DNA from: Atherinomorus stipes | Taxonomy: Eukaryota > Chordata > Actinopteri > Atheriniformes > Atherinidae | Assembly (NCBI GenBank): GCA_023101725.1 | Contig: JALJCO010012648.1 | Coordinates: 1 to 64,000, forward strand | Length of the DNA stretch: 64,000 bases | Direction of reading: 5' to 3' | Shown: positions 23,120-34,205 of the stretch, piece after piece | Position numbering within the stretch: the first letter of the stretch is position 1 | Layout of the letters: every line of letters begins with the position of its first letter | Made by a program: the position numbers and the translations under genes | The notes under the pieces: generated by a model | Databases searched by the model: none | Told to the model about the DNA's origin: nothing | What the model saw: the letters and a program-made list of their open reading frames with translations, nothing else

Positions 23120-23608
23120 CGTAACTTTAAGCAAACTACAGACCTTGATTACGCACATTTTAGAGGCTGCCCAGAGGAAAGTACACTACACACAAAGAAT
23201 TAGGGATATTCAACTTTCGGTTTTTGGAGAACAGAATGATGCAGAATAAATATTTAACCACTGAACAAGGTAAGTTAAGAGAAACAAAGTTACGAGAAAG
23301 TTTAATTCAGTTCACCTGGAAAGGTTGTGGTGGGTTTTAGATTCATTCTGACATCATTCAAAAAGCCAACTATCCTTAACTATTTGTGAGTAGTGTAATT
23401 TTGGAAAGGAGATCTCAGAAAGGTCTCATTTACTTCTATACAAATGTGAGATCCACGTTAGAGCTAAATGAGACAACGGCTCATTTCTCCTGTTTCTCAA
23501 CCTCGTCTCCAGATAAAAAAGTTGCACAAAATCTCAGCCTTGTCTCACTTCCAGTTCCAAAGGAGATCTCAATCATTTCTCAAATTATTCTCAGGATGTC
23601 TGCATTAA

Positions 23609-24249
23609 AGGTTGAATATGGAATATGGACAGAACAGCGACATCACGTGTGTCTAGGTTGTAGTTGCAACGGCAGAAAAACAACTCCAGCCGCTGGGATG
23701 CCAGGCTCGCTGCCGATACGCAAGTGACCAACAGTCTGCAGCATGTCCAACAAGTAACGCAGAGGAGTTTATAACTGACAGCTAACGTTAGCCATGTTAG
23801 CAGGAAAGTCGCCATTTCAGTGCTTTTCTCCGTGGAAAACGTTTATGTGGGTCCATTTAGTGAAGTCTTCACCTAAATTTACTCCAGGTTTTGCTCTTCT
23901 CAGGTCACTCCTCCTCAGAAACAGATAACAATATCTCCAGGGCTCTGAAGCAGCTGCTTCACTGGTCGTCTCTACGGTTTTCCCCTGTACAAGCCTGACT
24001 ATGACCGAAATATTGTTGCCACACAGAGATCGTATTTGGCAACCTGCAATGGCGGCGTGTATTGGCTTATAGACGTAAATAAAATGCCATTATCGAACCC
24101 GTCAAAATTTATTTTATAATTATTTTTAGGCTAAATATAATTTTTCTGGGAAATGTTGTACTTTCATTCTGTACACCCCCAAACGACCTGTGGAGGTATT
24201 ATTTTTTAAAAAAATATAGCTTTTAATAAAAATGTTCCATATTCAACCT
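23609..24249 (-). mobile_element. TTAA-flanked element F2, copy 2
   Basis: TTAA at 23605-23608 and 24250-24253 flank AGGTTGAATATGG and CCATATTCAACCT ends. It is inverted relative to copy 1 at 13536 and collinear with it over the full length. It sits inside the Harbinger element, which sits inside the hAT element, which split F2 copy 3: F2 therefore transposed again after all those events. Confidence 0.9.
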
Positions 24250-24701
24250 TTAAGTCTCAAATAAGACGATTTCTCCTAGTGAATTTTAGGAGAAACAAAA
24301 GAGACATTCATGAGAACGATAGAAACCTGAATGAGGCTGGGTGAGATCTACTTTCTGTCTCCTTAGGCGCAAAAGAGAAAGCTTTGAGAAGTAAAATTTT
24401 CCTCTGGGTGGGGATCGAGCCCCATACAGGCTCTCCTCATGTCCTGTCACTCTCAAACATTTAATTCCCCCTTCATATCAAATTATCATAGACTGACTAC
24501 ACAGGATTCAAACCAGCAGCGTTATTTCTGCTGCGCAGGTGAGCTGAAACTATAAGAACCTTTCAAATAAAGAAAAAGGTCCGTACGCAAACTTATATGT
24601 TAAATCAACATTTCATCAACGTTTTCCCTCACTTCATATTCCTCTACACATTGATCATCAGGGCGATATATTTACCGCATTAACACACAGATTCTGACAA
24701 G

Positions 24702-24816
24702 GTGCGCAGCTCGTGCGTAATGCTGCGCATGGATGCATCGGTGCTGCAGGAGGACCTACAGATGGGAGAATTAGAAGGGAACGCGTTTTCAGGCATCACC
24801 AGAATTTCCTGGCCCA

Positions 24817-24862
<46 letters not shown>

Positions 24863-25160
24863 CTGGCTAATAAACAGATTTGCAGCACTTTTGTCTACAA
24901 ACTGGACCCAGATAGCCCGTCCCGCTGAAACCATGCCCACCTCAACGCATCAGTGGAGGCTGACCACAGAGCACTCCGTCATGGAGCCGTCGGCCTCACC
25001 AAAGACCAGCTGAGGTGTTTAGATACAGGTGGAAAAGGGGGGGGGGGTTTCTGTGTTCTGCACACAGTCGCACTGACAGCATTTCCTCCACAGTTCCACG
25101 GTGCGACTTCTGGAACAGACCTCTGGCACGTCATTCATCACCACAACAACCTGCTGTCAC
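24702..25160 (+). pseudogene. HARBI1-like transposase, internally deleted
   Basis: One frame reads FPNDDD-like acid then DDWLINRF, resembling the N-terminal block of fish Harbinger transposases (DEWLISRFRFPR type). Shortly after, the sequence moves to a C-terminal-like part: a RCLDTGGK motif near 25013-25035 and CVLHTVALTAFPP near 25050-25095, matching the RWRCLD...CVLHNIA block of the family. The DDE catalytic core between them is missing. The protein would have acted as DNA endonuclease for this element; now it is a remnant. Confidence 0.6.
24819..24863 (+). repeat. (GAT)n microsatellite coding for 15 Asp
   Basis: Fourteen GAT codons and one GAC, in frame with the transposase remnant just ahead of WLINRF. 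Slippage of this trinucleotide keeps the frame. Confidence 0.95.
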
Positions 25161-25998
25161 TCAGCAGACTTTAGTTTATCTGTGATTCCACTGTGACACC
25201 TAAATAAAATGTTTTTGCAAGACTCCAACTCACCAACAAGAATCTTCAATCCAGTCTCAGCGAAAATATGTTTTATTCTCTTTTCGGTCGCCAGGATTAA
25301 GCTTTTAATGCCTCAGATCAGCTGGCTCATTTATATGCAGAAGCATCCATGAGGTACTTTGCACTGACTGGAAGAATGTGGGTGTGTAGGGGGCGGGATA
25401 TGAGCCAAATTCACCTGCGCAAACTTCCAGGAAGAGTGTGATTTATAAAGGGGAAATTGCTTTAATCTGTGCGTACGCACGGTTTGATAAATCTGAATGT
25501 TTTTTGGCGTACGCAAACTTTTGGTTTTGGGGTACGTGCACTTTTAGTAAAGATCCTACGCAGAGTTTTATAAATGAGACACCTGCACATTTTGGTTACG
25601 TTCCTTCTCGAACACACCTGAATCAAATGAATGGCTCGTTACCAGCCTCTGCAGAGCTGAATGACGTTGGCATGAGGGAATTAGCCATTTGATTCAGGTG
25701 TGTTGGGGGGTCATGTTCTGAAAATTTTTAGGATAGTAGCTCTTCGGGACTGGACGTGGGCACCCCTGAACTACACTAAATATAGGTGAAAGCCAACACT
25801 AGATGAACCCACATAAAAATGTTCCATGGAAATACTGACTTTTCTCCTGGATCAGTAAGCTAACTCACTTGCTAATGTGGCTAACATTTGCAGTCTGCAG
25901 CAAGCTTGGCAACCCAACGGCTGAAGTTGTTTTTCTGCCATTGCAACTACAACATAGACAGACGTGATGATGTGTCCATATTCCACATCCAAACTTAA

Positions 25999-26403
25999 AG
26001 CCAGGATGGACCCGCAAGTACCAGCTTTTCACTTTGTTCTCTGTCTGGGAGCAAAATCACGTAGTTTCCGGTTTGGAGTCTAGACCTAAACTCCATCTAA
26101 AATTTATGTGACTAGGAGTGGACTCGGGTATTGCATCATATCTGTTTTTAAATACAGTGAAACTGATTAATTTTATGTCCGCCTATTTTTTTTTTTTTTT
26201 CATAAACATTTGCCTTCAAAATGACTATGTTTAGGTGGCGGACTGGAAAATACAATGAGGGCACAGCTTGAAGTCTTCTACTGGCAGTTAGATTTTGATT
26301 GTCATACAACATGAAATGAGTATTTTAAAGAAGTTTTAACAAAGATAAGACCAGGCGAACTAAGTGTGTACTATCTGGAGACCCTCGGTAACCATTAGTA
26401 ATA
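25999..26403. other. Unassigned spacer
   Basis: Between the nested F2 stack and the Tc1 element. It contains a 14-T run at 26189-26202; no recognised feature. Confidence 0.45.
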
Positions 26404-26627
26404 ACAGGTACTACCCAAAAATTTGAATATTGTGAAAAAGTTCATGTATTTCTATAATTCAACTTGAAAGGTGCAATTTACATACATGTATTGTTTAGAT
26501 AAATAATATGCACATCAATAAATTTCAAGCTTTTATTTGTTTGAATGTTGCTGATTAGGACTTGCAGCTTAAGAAAACCTCAAATTCTAAAACTCAAAAA
26601 AATTGAATATTGCATGAAATCAATTTA

Positions 26628-26840
26628 GTCAAGTCAAGTCAAATTTATTTATAGAGCACATTTAAAAACAACCTCAGTTGACCAAAGTGCTGTACAGAAT
26701 AAAAGAATAAATCAGAAATAAAAGCAGAATAAAAAACACAATCACATAAAGAGATAAAACCAAAAATACCAAAAAAAAAAATTTTTAAAAAATTTAAAAA
26801 GGACTTTAAATACAAAAATATATCAGGCCTCCTAAAATAA
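26628..26840 (-). mobile_element. 3' end of a LINE/SINE-type retroposon
   Basis: GTCAAGTCAAGTCAAATTTA followed by GACCAAAGTGCTGTACAGAA is a very common 3' terminus in fish genomes, here on the minus strand with a CTTGA-type tail. It lies between the Tc1 terminal arm and the transposase C-terminus, so it inserted into the Tc1 element. The right boundary is approximate. Confidence 0.6.
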
Positions 26841-26856
26841 AATCTTGCATCTGTAC

Positions 26857-27600
26857 TTAATACTTGGTTTGGGGCCCTTTTGCATGAATGACTTCCTTAA
26901 CCCGGCGTGGCATGGATGCTAGCAGCTTGTGGCACATCTCAGCTGTTATGGAAGACCAACATGCTTCCATCACAGCCTTGAGCTCTTCTTTATTGTTTGG
27001 TTTCTTCCAGTTCAGCTTTCTCTGACGATGCCCCACATGTTTTCAATGGGGTTCAGGTCAGGTGGGTTTGCGGGCCAATCCAACATGGTGATCTATGGTT
27101 GTTGAAGCAGGATTTTGTACTTTTGGCAGTGTGGGCAGGTGCCAAGTCCTGCTGGAAAATGAAGTCTGCATCCTCATACAGCTGGTCCACTGAAGCAAGC
27201 ATGAAGGTCTCCAAAATGTCCTGGTAGACGGCTGCGTTTATGCTGGACTTGATGAAGCACAGAGGTCCATTCCTTATGAAGTCCTCCACACTTTTGAAAG
27301 GTCCTTTCCTGATCATCTTCTCCAGGCTGCTGTCAGCCCTCCGGCTTACACCGTTTTCTTCCACACTTCTTCCTTCCACTTAACTGTCCATTAATGTGCT
27401 TTGAGACACTCTGAGAACATCCAGCTTCTTTTCTATCACTTTTTGTGTCTTTCCACCTTGTGCAGGGAGTCAATGATGGTTTTCTGCACAACTGTCAGAT
27501 CAGCATCTTCCCCATGATTGTGAATTCTTCTAAACCAAGACAGGGACTTTTTAAAATGTTCATGGCACTTATGGAGGTGTTTTGGATTACTCACCTGACT
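26857..27600 (-). pseudogene. Tc1/mariner transposase, truncated
   Basis: A DDE transposase for cut-and-paste movement. On the minus strand it reads FIKSSINAAVYQDILETFML, DADFIFQQDLAPAHTAK (second catalytic Asp in QQD), then in another frame PPDLNPIENMWGIV (third catalytic acid, the E of PIEN), and the C-terminus MPRRVKEVIHAKGPQTKY with a stop at about 26857. The N-terminal DNA-binding region is missing, and frameshifts lie near 27060 and 27000. Confidence 0.85.
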
Positions 27601-27990
27601 AGAATGTAAGAGTCTGAGCTACAATACTGGAGCTTTTCATAGTATTATAATTTTTTGAGTTTTAGAATTTGAGGTTTTCTTAAAGGAGCTGTATCATGCT
27701 TTCCAAATGTTCAAAAAAGTCAAATATAGGCATTAATAAGCTAGATATGTTCCCATCGTTACTATAGAAACTAATTTGGTGTTAAATATTAGTTTTTCGA
27801 TGCATCTAATTTCCAACACGGAAGTAAGATGGCTGACTGTACTGAACCGCGGAGCTCTCGACCAATTGCAGCATGTTTTACGCCCATTTCATGACGTCGC
27901 CCCGGAAGAGACACTTATTCTGAAGGGTCACAGAATTGTCTGTAACACCGGCACCGGCAGCTCTCATGTGGATGTTAGTTGTAAACATTG

Positions 27991-28119
27991 ATGGATAATT
28001 CCTCCGATCGACGGGATAAAACAGACCAGCCTGTTATGGAGCTGTATGCGCTCGACCCAGAGTCTGATATGGAGTTTGAAGTACACGCAGTACCACAGAA
28101 GTACCACAGAGACCCCTGA
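27991..28119 (+). CDS. Small conserved frame in F1 copy B
   Basis: A 42-codon ATG frame starting MDNSSDRRDKTDQPVMELYA, the same length as that in copy A at 9046-9174. The differences are mostly single substitutions. It is followed by AAGCAAGTAA, a weakened form of the CAAGTAAGT donor seen in copy A and in the second unit of this copy. Possible relic first exon; function unknown. Confidence 0.35.
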   Translation: MDNSSDRRDKTDQPVMELYALDPESDMEFEVHAVPQKYHRDP

Positions 28120-28198
28120 CAAGCAAGTAATTCAGCGAACAAATCATAGGCTAACAGTTAGCGCTGAGCTAAGCAGCACTCACATGGATCTTGTAAAC

Positions 28199-28370
28199 AT
28201 TGATGGATAATCGGACTCCGATCGACGAGATCAAACGGAGGAGCCTGTTATGGAGCTGTATGCGCTCGACCCAGAGTCTGATATGGAGTTTGAAGTACAC
28301 GCAGTACCACAGAAGTACCACAGAGACCCCCGACAAGTAAGTAAATTAGCGAACAAATCATAGCCTAACA
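28199..28370 (+). repeat. Direct duplication of the first-exon-like block in F1 copy B
   Basis: It repeats 27987-28150 nearly base for base (TGTTATGGAGCTGTATGCGC, GTACCACAGAAGTACCACAG). A 2-bp length change near 28212 shifts the frame, and CGA replaces the stop TGA before CAAGTAAGT. Copy A has a single unit. Confidence 0.85.
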
Positions 28371-29259
28371 GTTAGCATTGAGCTGAGAGATGTGTTTGAC
28401 TCACCAGTGTTGTTGTCTGTCCATGCGCGTTTTTATAGTAGGAACTGCGTCAGGTTTCAGAAGTAATCCCAGAGAAAAAAAACACTTTACTGCCCGAGAT
28501 TCATGAAGTTGTCAGGAGTGAAGTTCACACACAAAGTTGAGTTTTTTTTTTTTCCTGCTCCTGAAGTTATAATCCAACCACTTCTGGCAAGTCGATTCAT
28601 CCAGTACAACAAATACACTCCCACGCTGAACATAACCACGCTGAACGTAACTGCATTTTTCCCAACTTGCTGTCCTCTAGAGCTTAAAAAAAAAAGAAGA
28701 AAAAAAAAAAGGAAGAAAATTCTCCTGAACTCTGGAGCAAACGTCCATTAGCTGATGGCTGCTTGTCTCTGAGGAAATCTTCCTGCAGGTGTTAGTTTCT
28801 TCCTCAGAGAGTGTGGATATGATTCTCTGACTTTCTGTTCAACAGAGGGCGTCTTGCTACGATACTGAGCGTGCGCATTTGGACTTTCGTGATTGGTGCC
28901 ACGTTCATACGTAACGGGGTGGGTAGTCAGCCGTTTGCAGGGAGGTAGCGCTTGGTTTAAATATTCATGTAGATTACTCAAATATGCATGAATGAAGAAA
29001 AATAACGATTTAAATCATTTCTTGATGAGGAAATAACACACTGACACGCTGAAAAGCTCTTAAAAGTCCATTTTTCATGATAGGGCTCCTTTAAGCTGCA
29101 AGTCCTAATCAGCAACATCCAAACAAATGAAAGCTTGAAATATATTGATTTACATATTATTTGTCTAAACAATTTGTAAATTGTAACTTTTAAGTTGAAT
29201 TACAGAAATACATGAACTTTTTCAGGATATTCTAATTTTTTGGGTAGTACCTGTGTATT

Positions 29260-32200
29260 CACTTTTATTCTGGAAAGCTTCAACTTACAGTCATGATCTT
29301 AGGCTCAATTAAAAGGTTACAGTTGGGACTATCTTATCCTACATCCAGATTTATTGTAAGTATTACTGACAAAGAGTAACAGAGAACAAACACATTTACT
29401 CCATAAACAAAACTTCTCCTGCGTCAGCAGCATGTCTTACGCACAGCAGTAAAGCTCCTGAGTGGGTTGGGGGAGGGCCTAATACTTAAACCAGCATATT
29501 GGTGTATTCAGAATTCTATTGGCTATTCAATCTGTCAGTCATTTGTAAAATTCACCGCACGTGGCTTCAGCTTAAGACGAAGGAATAGGGGCGGGCACTT
29601 TTTCACACACCTGGCTTCAATGGCTGTTCAGCCATACAGGGAGAATGAACAGTGGTCTACTGGAGGAAATGATATGTCAGTCAAAAGGTCAGAGCTCATC
29701 ACACAACGTCGTAACACTTAGCGGCTAACACAATGCAGCTAACCGGCGCTGCAGTGGGAAATATATGGATTTTTTGTGCATCAGATGGACATCATTAATG
29801 CTCATGGCTGCGGTAAATGAGCCTTTATGGATGAAAGACTGGCTGTGGACCAACTGTTTTTCTGGAATACCCTCACTGGACCTTTGCTGATGAAATAGGG
29901 CCGTTTTTGTTGCAGTACCACCTGTTACTGGACTACAGTACAGCTTTAAAGATAAAATACATAAACTTTTGTATTTGTAGCTGGTTTGAAATAAGTGTTT
30001 TCTGAAACGACAGTTGTGATTGCAGCCTGGAATAGTTTAATGGTGAAATCTCAAGAATCTCAGCTTTCCAATGGTGTATAACATGTTTACTGTGTATACA
30101 TGTGTGTAACAAAATACTGTAACAACAGGTTAACCTTTAAAGTATATTTCCTGTATTTCCTGTTTAAATGCTGCTCAGAATGATGAAAATCAAAGCCCTG
30201 CTCATCCAGTATCCAGTATAAAATACAGCTACGGTGTCATCATTGCTCTGCAAAGACTTATTTTGTCCTCAGGCTGCTGAAGACGGACCCTCAACACCTG
30301 TTGATTTCCGTCTGTGAGGCCAGGAGATCACCTCAGAACCTCATCAAGTCAACCCAGAAACAAAGAGAGAAAACCGAAGTCAGTTTTCCCATATTTGCCT
30401 GTCGCCTCCCTCACTGGATATATAACCCAGCATCAGCTGAAACCTACAGAAGTAAAACAAACACCCTGTTTCAACCCTCCAGCTGCAGGAAGATCTGGTA
30501 TCTCAGCCTGAATGTGCCACATGCATCGGACCGAAGCTGGCTTGGATCTGTTTGCATTAGCATTCATCATTTACTCACCGGCATCAATCATTTACTCATG
30601 TCTGCAGGACCACCAGCACTCTGGGGAAGTGAGTCGACACTGCACTTATTTTACATGTTTGTGTTTGCTGTGTGTGTGTTGGCTTGTTTTTCTCATCTTT
30701 CTCTTTTTTAAAAGAGAAAAATAAAACTAAATACAACAAAGCAGATACTAAAACCTTTGAGTAGTCTGTGATATGAATTGTGTATTGTTATCACATACAG
30801 CACGAATGGCTGAAACACACCTGCAAAAAAAACAAACAAACAAAAAAAACCTTTGTTGTGTTTTTATCTTTGCTGCTGGTCCATGGATGAGTGTTTCTTT
30901 TTGTTTACCAGAGTGTGAAGCAGTCAGCTGATACTGAGACAGGAAGATGGCGATGCTTTCTAACAAAGCCTCAGTTTAGCAGTTTTAGATGTTTACAGTT
31001 TTTAGATTCTTCTAATCTCATAATTCCATTAATCTGTTTTTTTTTTTTTCAATTGAAAACCCAGAAAAATCCATTGATCTAATAACCTTCCACAAGTGCA
31101 CCATCCTTAGATCAGTGATTGTTTTTCCGAATTCAAATAAAAAGCGGTCGAGTTTTCTCATGGACGGGGAAGTAATCGTCACCCAAGTATATCGCAGCAA
31201 AAAGATAGGGGAGAAACTCATTAAATGATTATGTGTGAGTTGTTTGGCAACACTGAATAATTCATGCTTATTTGATTGCTGCGTATGAAGGATTTATGGG
31301 GAGGTGGTGCGTCAAGAGAGAAGATGCTTGTCTGGGTCGCTGTAGTTCAAATTCCAGAGGTGCTGCGCGATCCATGCAAAGCAGAAACGGACAAGAAACA
31401 ACTACTGAGGTCTAGGATTTGGCTTATTTGTTGTTATATTGTCTTAATTTGTGATTCCACTATCCTTTTCCACTCACTCACACTTCATCTGTCACATTTG
31501 CTCCTTCACACTGCTGGTGACTCTGGTCTCAAGTCAGTGCCAGCGCTCATTATTTCACCAGCATGCTATCTGTGGACTGTGACTGGTGTCTCCTAGCAAC
31601 AGCATTTGATACCGTTTCAGTTGCATCCTTCAGAAGAACAAAAGAAGAATTAGCTTTGAAACATTTGAATTCAGCTCCTCCTATCTGAACGCTTCATTTT
31701 CTCTTTCTGAGGAGCATCCCCCACATGCAGACGTTTAGTCTTTGCAGCGAGCCAAAGGGATTCTCCTTACTGCTCACGGTCTTGCTAGCACTGGCACCAT
31801 AGTGCAGCATCAAAAAGAGCCGTGAGGAACCTCTTCATTTAAGAAATAACAAGGCATGTAAAGCCTTAGAAGGGTTTATTTAAAAAGATCTCCTGCAACG
31901 CTGGAAAGGACGGCGCTGAAAACTTGCCGACTGGTGTGGCTTTCTGATGCAAAGCAGCTATTTAAGGCACAATTCATTCTCCTCTCAGCTGGAAGCAGCA
32001 GAGGAGATGAAGCAAGTGCACCTATCAGAGCGGGTCATCGGACATCTGCCCGGAGATAATGGCCATTATCTTCATTTCCTCAACGTGCAGCCTTTGTCTA
32101 TCATACAGCTCCTTTTAAGGCTGCCCATCAGCGCAGGCTGAAAGAGACGGCGTGTCCGTCAGTTTCTCAGCGGGAGGTGGCAAATGTGAGCAAACGTAGG

Positions 32201-32750
32201 CAGTTAGCTCAAGAACAAAGGAGGCTATTAGGTAATGTAAGCCTCTCATACGTGAAACATCCTGGAGCAGACATGTGAGGTATGCAGGTGGGAAAAATCT
32301 AAACATTTTTGTTTTAATCCAGGTCCACAGTGGCTCCTTACTTAAATTTTTAGGAGCGCAAGTGGGGCGCACACCAGAATCAACAAAGCGAATATTCACA
32401 TTTCCTCTCATTTTCACTGTATTATTAATAAATACCTGAATAATAAATGCAGAAACTACGATGTCCACAGGTCACAGCACATTTTATATTTCAGACTGGC
32501 TCTGTGTTTACTCAGAGTATAGGGGATTATCATGCTTCCGTGTTCCTGTTTCTGGAACTTGACGAATTTAAGCGCTTCCTCTTCCGGGCCAGTTCAACAG
32601 TAGCTGAATCCAGTGTCACTGCTCTGTTCCACATCGTAAATTGAATAAAGGCCAACCCTTTTCATGGATTCCAAACTAAAGCGATGCTAAGGAATAAGTG
32701 GATCAAAGCGATTCGCTGGGGTGAAGAGCCGAACTTTATAATAAAACACG
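29260..32750. other. Unassigned sequence, no gene recognised
   Basis: Several frames up to 136 codons (for example 30301-30711) show no domain and overlap competing frames. The stretch 30275-30740 is less AT-rich, ends before AATAAAACTAAA, and could be a degraded retroelement or a non-coding transcript end. No repeat boundaries were found. Confidence 0.4.
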
Positions 32751-33426
32751 TTTGTCTGTAGCCGGCACTTCAATGATGCATACAGCTAGCGTTAGCAGGC
32801 TAGCGTTAGCCAGCTAGCATTAGCCAGCTAGCTTTTGCTGACGTGCCTAACTTTGAGCGTATGAAAACACACAAGCATCTGAAAATCGGGTCTGTACTCT
32901 CCCATTTCCAGCAGATCAACTGGGGACTGCCAAGAAAGGAGACGCTTATAAGAGGATTTTCACAGATTTTGGGTATCAGACAAGGACATTGCCTATTCAC
33001 ATAGCAGCAGCTGCACGTCGCCTCCGCTAGGTGAACGCCATGGCCTAAGCGAGTTTTTTTTTTTTTCCTAATGCTTTATTGATGATAAAGGCCTAAGATC
33101 TGACTTCCAGATGCTTGTGTGTTTTCAAACGCACAGTTAAGCACATCAGCTAATACTAGCCTGCTAATGCCAGCTGTAGTGTCTCGCCGGCTACAAACAA
33201 ACGTGCTACATTGTTTAATTATAAAGTTCGGAGACTTTCATTAGCGGTCTCCTTTCTTGGCAGTCCCCAGTTGTTCCACTGGAAACGGGAGGGAACAGAC
33301 CCAATTTTTAGATGCTTGTGTGTTTCCAGACGCACAAAGTTAGGCACGTCAGCAAACGCTAGCCTACTAACGCTAGCCTGCTAACGCCAGCTATAATGTA
33401 GCTGCATCATTGACATGCCGGCTACG
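32690..33426. repeat. TAGC-rich repeat units in inverted and direct arrangement
   Basis: A ~250-bp unit carries AGATGCTTGTGTGTTT, GCACGTCAGC, several GCTAGC/CTAACG motifs, CCGGCTAC, ATAAAGTTCGG and TCTCCTTTCTTGGCAGTCCC. It occurs once inverted (about 32690-32950) and about twice directly (from 33105 and from 33245). GCTAGCGTTAGC-type 11-mers recur within the units. It is either a local satellite or a repeated transposon end. Confidence 0.65.
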
Positions 33427-33477
33427 AATAATCAAATCAAATCAAAGATACTTTATTGATCCCCAAGGGGAAAACAA

Positions 33478-33516
<39 letters not shown>
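33427..33516 (-). mobile_element. LINE 3' end (minus strand) with TTTGA tail
   Basis: AATCAAATCAAATCAAAG, then TACTTTATTGATCCCCAAGG, is the reverse complement of a fish LINE 3' terminus (CCTTGGGGATCAATAAAGTA plus pentanucleotide tail). It is followed by a ~36-A run, so almost nothing of the body remains. Confidence 0.75.
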
Positions 33517-33519
33517 CTC

Positions 33520-34205
33520 TCTAATCTGACAAAATTTTTTTACTTTCACTTAAAGTAAATTTTTTAAGTTGTTTCAGCTTCAGCATACATGAACAACAGA
33601 GGGGGCGGGGCTATTTACATATCTGAACAACAAAGGCTCATGGGAAAAGCAAATTCAACAGGAAATTACCCTTTTATGATTGTTATCCTATAAATTTGAG
33701 TTATATGCTTTACTGCCTTTGTTGTGTTCGCATTCAGAGTTGTTAAGAAATTCTGGCCAGTTTGGATGTTAAAGTTGCACCATGAGTGTAAAGGACAGTT
33801 CAAGGACATAAAATCAGCACCACATCCATTGTAACTTTATATTAGTTAAGATGAAACAATCATCACTTACCCACACGCTGTGATGCCCTGCCATTACAGA
33901 TTCTTTATTTCCTGTTAGAAAAATGTAAATTGAACTAGTATGCAAAAAGAGCAAAAAATTAAAGCAGCAAAGTAAATTGTCCAAAATCACAGCATCAAAT
34001 AAGTAGAAAACATTTACTTATTTTAATTAAGTAAACACGATTATAAATTTCCAATTTTCAAAAACTAAAAAAAAAATTAGCTGGATTGAATAAAAAACAA
34101 AAAAAAACAATTTCATTCAATTGAATTTAATTTAGTTTATTTTATTAGATGCGACCACTTGAAGAGATATTTTTAAGTTAGTTCAATGATTTCTTTTTTC
34201 AGTGG
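33520..34205. mobile_element. Possible non-autonomous DNA transposon
   Basis: The right edge (TTCAATGATTTC, then TTTTTTCAGTGGG) and the left GTAAATTTTTTAAGTTG resemble a common fish MITE with CACTGAAAAAA ends. Left terminus and target duplication are not defined. AT-rich throughout. Confidence 0.35.

Larger units (their letters stand above)
22180..25582 (+). mobile_element. PIF/Harbinger element with later insertions
   Basis: Ends GGGCCTCGTTTATAAA and TTTATAAATGAGACAC are inverted repeats. The 3-bp repeat CTG flanks both sides (22177-22179 and 25583-25585), and joining across it restores the hAT sequence TCCTGCACATTTTGG. A 3-bp duplication fits PIF/Harbinger. It contains HARBI1-like transposase remnants at 24702-25110, a solo LTR at 22296 and an F2 element at 23609. 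Confidence 0.85.
22140..25768. mobile_element. hAT non-autonomous element, split by a Harbinger element
   Basis: Ends CAGGGGTGACCAAGTCCAG and GACGTGGGCACCCCTG are the widespread fish hAT-type MITE termini. Flanking 8-bp repeats AACTAGAT (22132-22139) and AACTACAC (25769-25776) agree at 6 of 8 positions. Its characteristic interior (ACACACCTGAATCAAATGAA and GAATTAGCCATTTGATTCAG) lies at 25610-25700. The left 40 bp are separated from the rest by the Harbinger insertion. Confidence 0.85.
20407..25994 (+). mobile_element. TTAA element F2, copy 3, split by nested insertions
   Basis: F2 sequence appears in order in four pieces: about 20407-20630, 20867-20950, 22092-22139 and 25769-25994. It starts after TTAA at 20403-20406 and ends before TTAA at 25995-25998. 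The last piece aligns with copy 1 through CTCCTGGATC, GCTAATGTGGCTAAC and GAAGTTGTTTTTCTGCC. Removing the inserts restores a ~600-bp element like the other copies. It is the most diverged F2 copy, fitting its place as outermost host. Confidence 0.8.
27684..29090 (+). mobile_element. TTAA-flanked element F1, copy B, inserted in Tc1
   Basis: TTAA at 27680-27683 and 29091-29094 flank AGGAGCTGTATCATG and CATGATAGGGCTCCT. It is the inverted counterpart of copy A at 8284, about 210 bp longer because the first-exon-like block is present twice (about 27987-28150 and 28199-28370). The host Tc1 terminal arm shows the empty site on its other side (CAGCTTAAGAAAACC), which confirms a clean TTAA insertion. 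Confidence 0.9.
26404..29254 (-). mobile_element. Tc1/mariner element carrying two insertions
   Basis: The ends ACAGGTACTACCCAA and TTGGGTAGTACCTGT are inverted repeats. The terminal arms extend about 190 bp (for example CATGAACTTTTT on the right against its complement on the left). The arm motif GATTAGGACTTGCAGC TTAA on the left is intact; on the right the same TTAA is occupied by F1 copy B (27684-29090). A retroposon tail (26628) splits the left part. Without inserts it is ~1.2 kb, shorter than an autonomous Tc1 element. Confidence 0.85.

Noticed and set aside
30301..30711. 136-codon frame as a host gene
   Set aside because: No domain; two competing overlapping frames of similar quality; no splice or promoter context that I could support.
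32690..33426. CRISPR-like array
   Set aside because: Units are in mixed orientation, are ~250 bp and lack regular spacers. The genome is eukaryotic.
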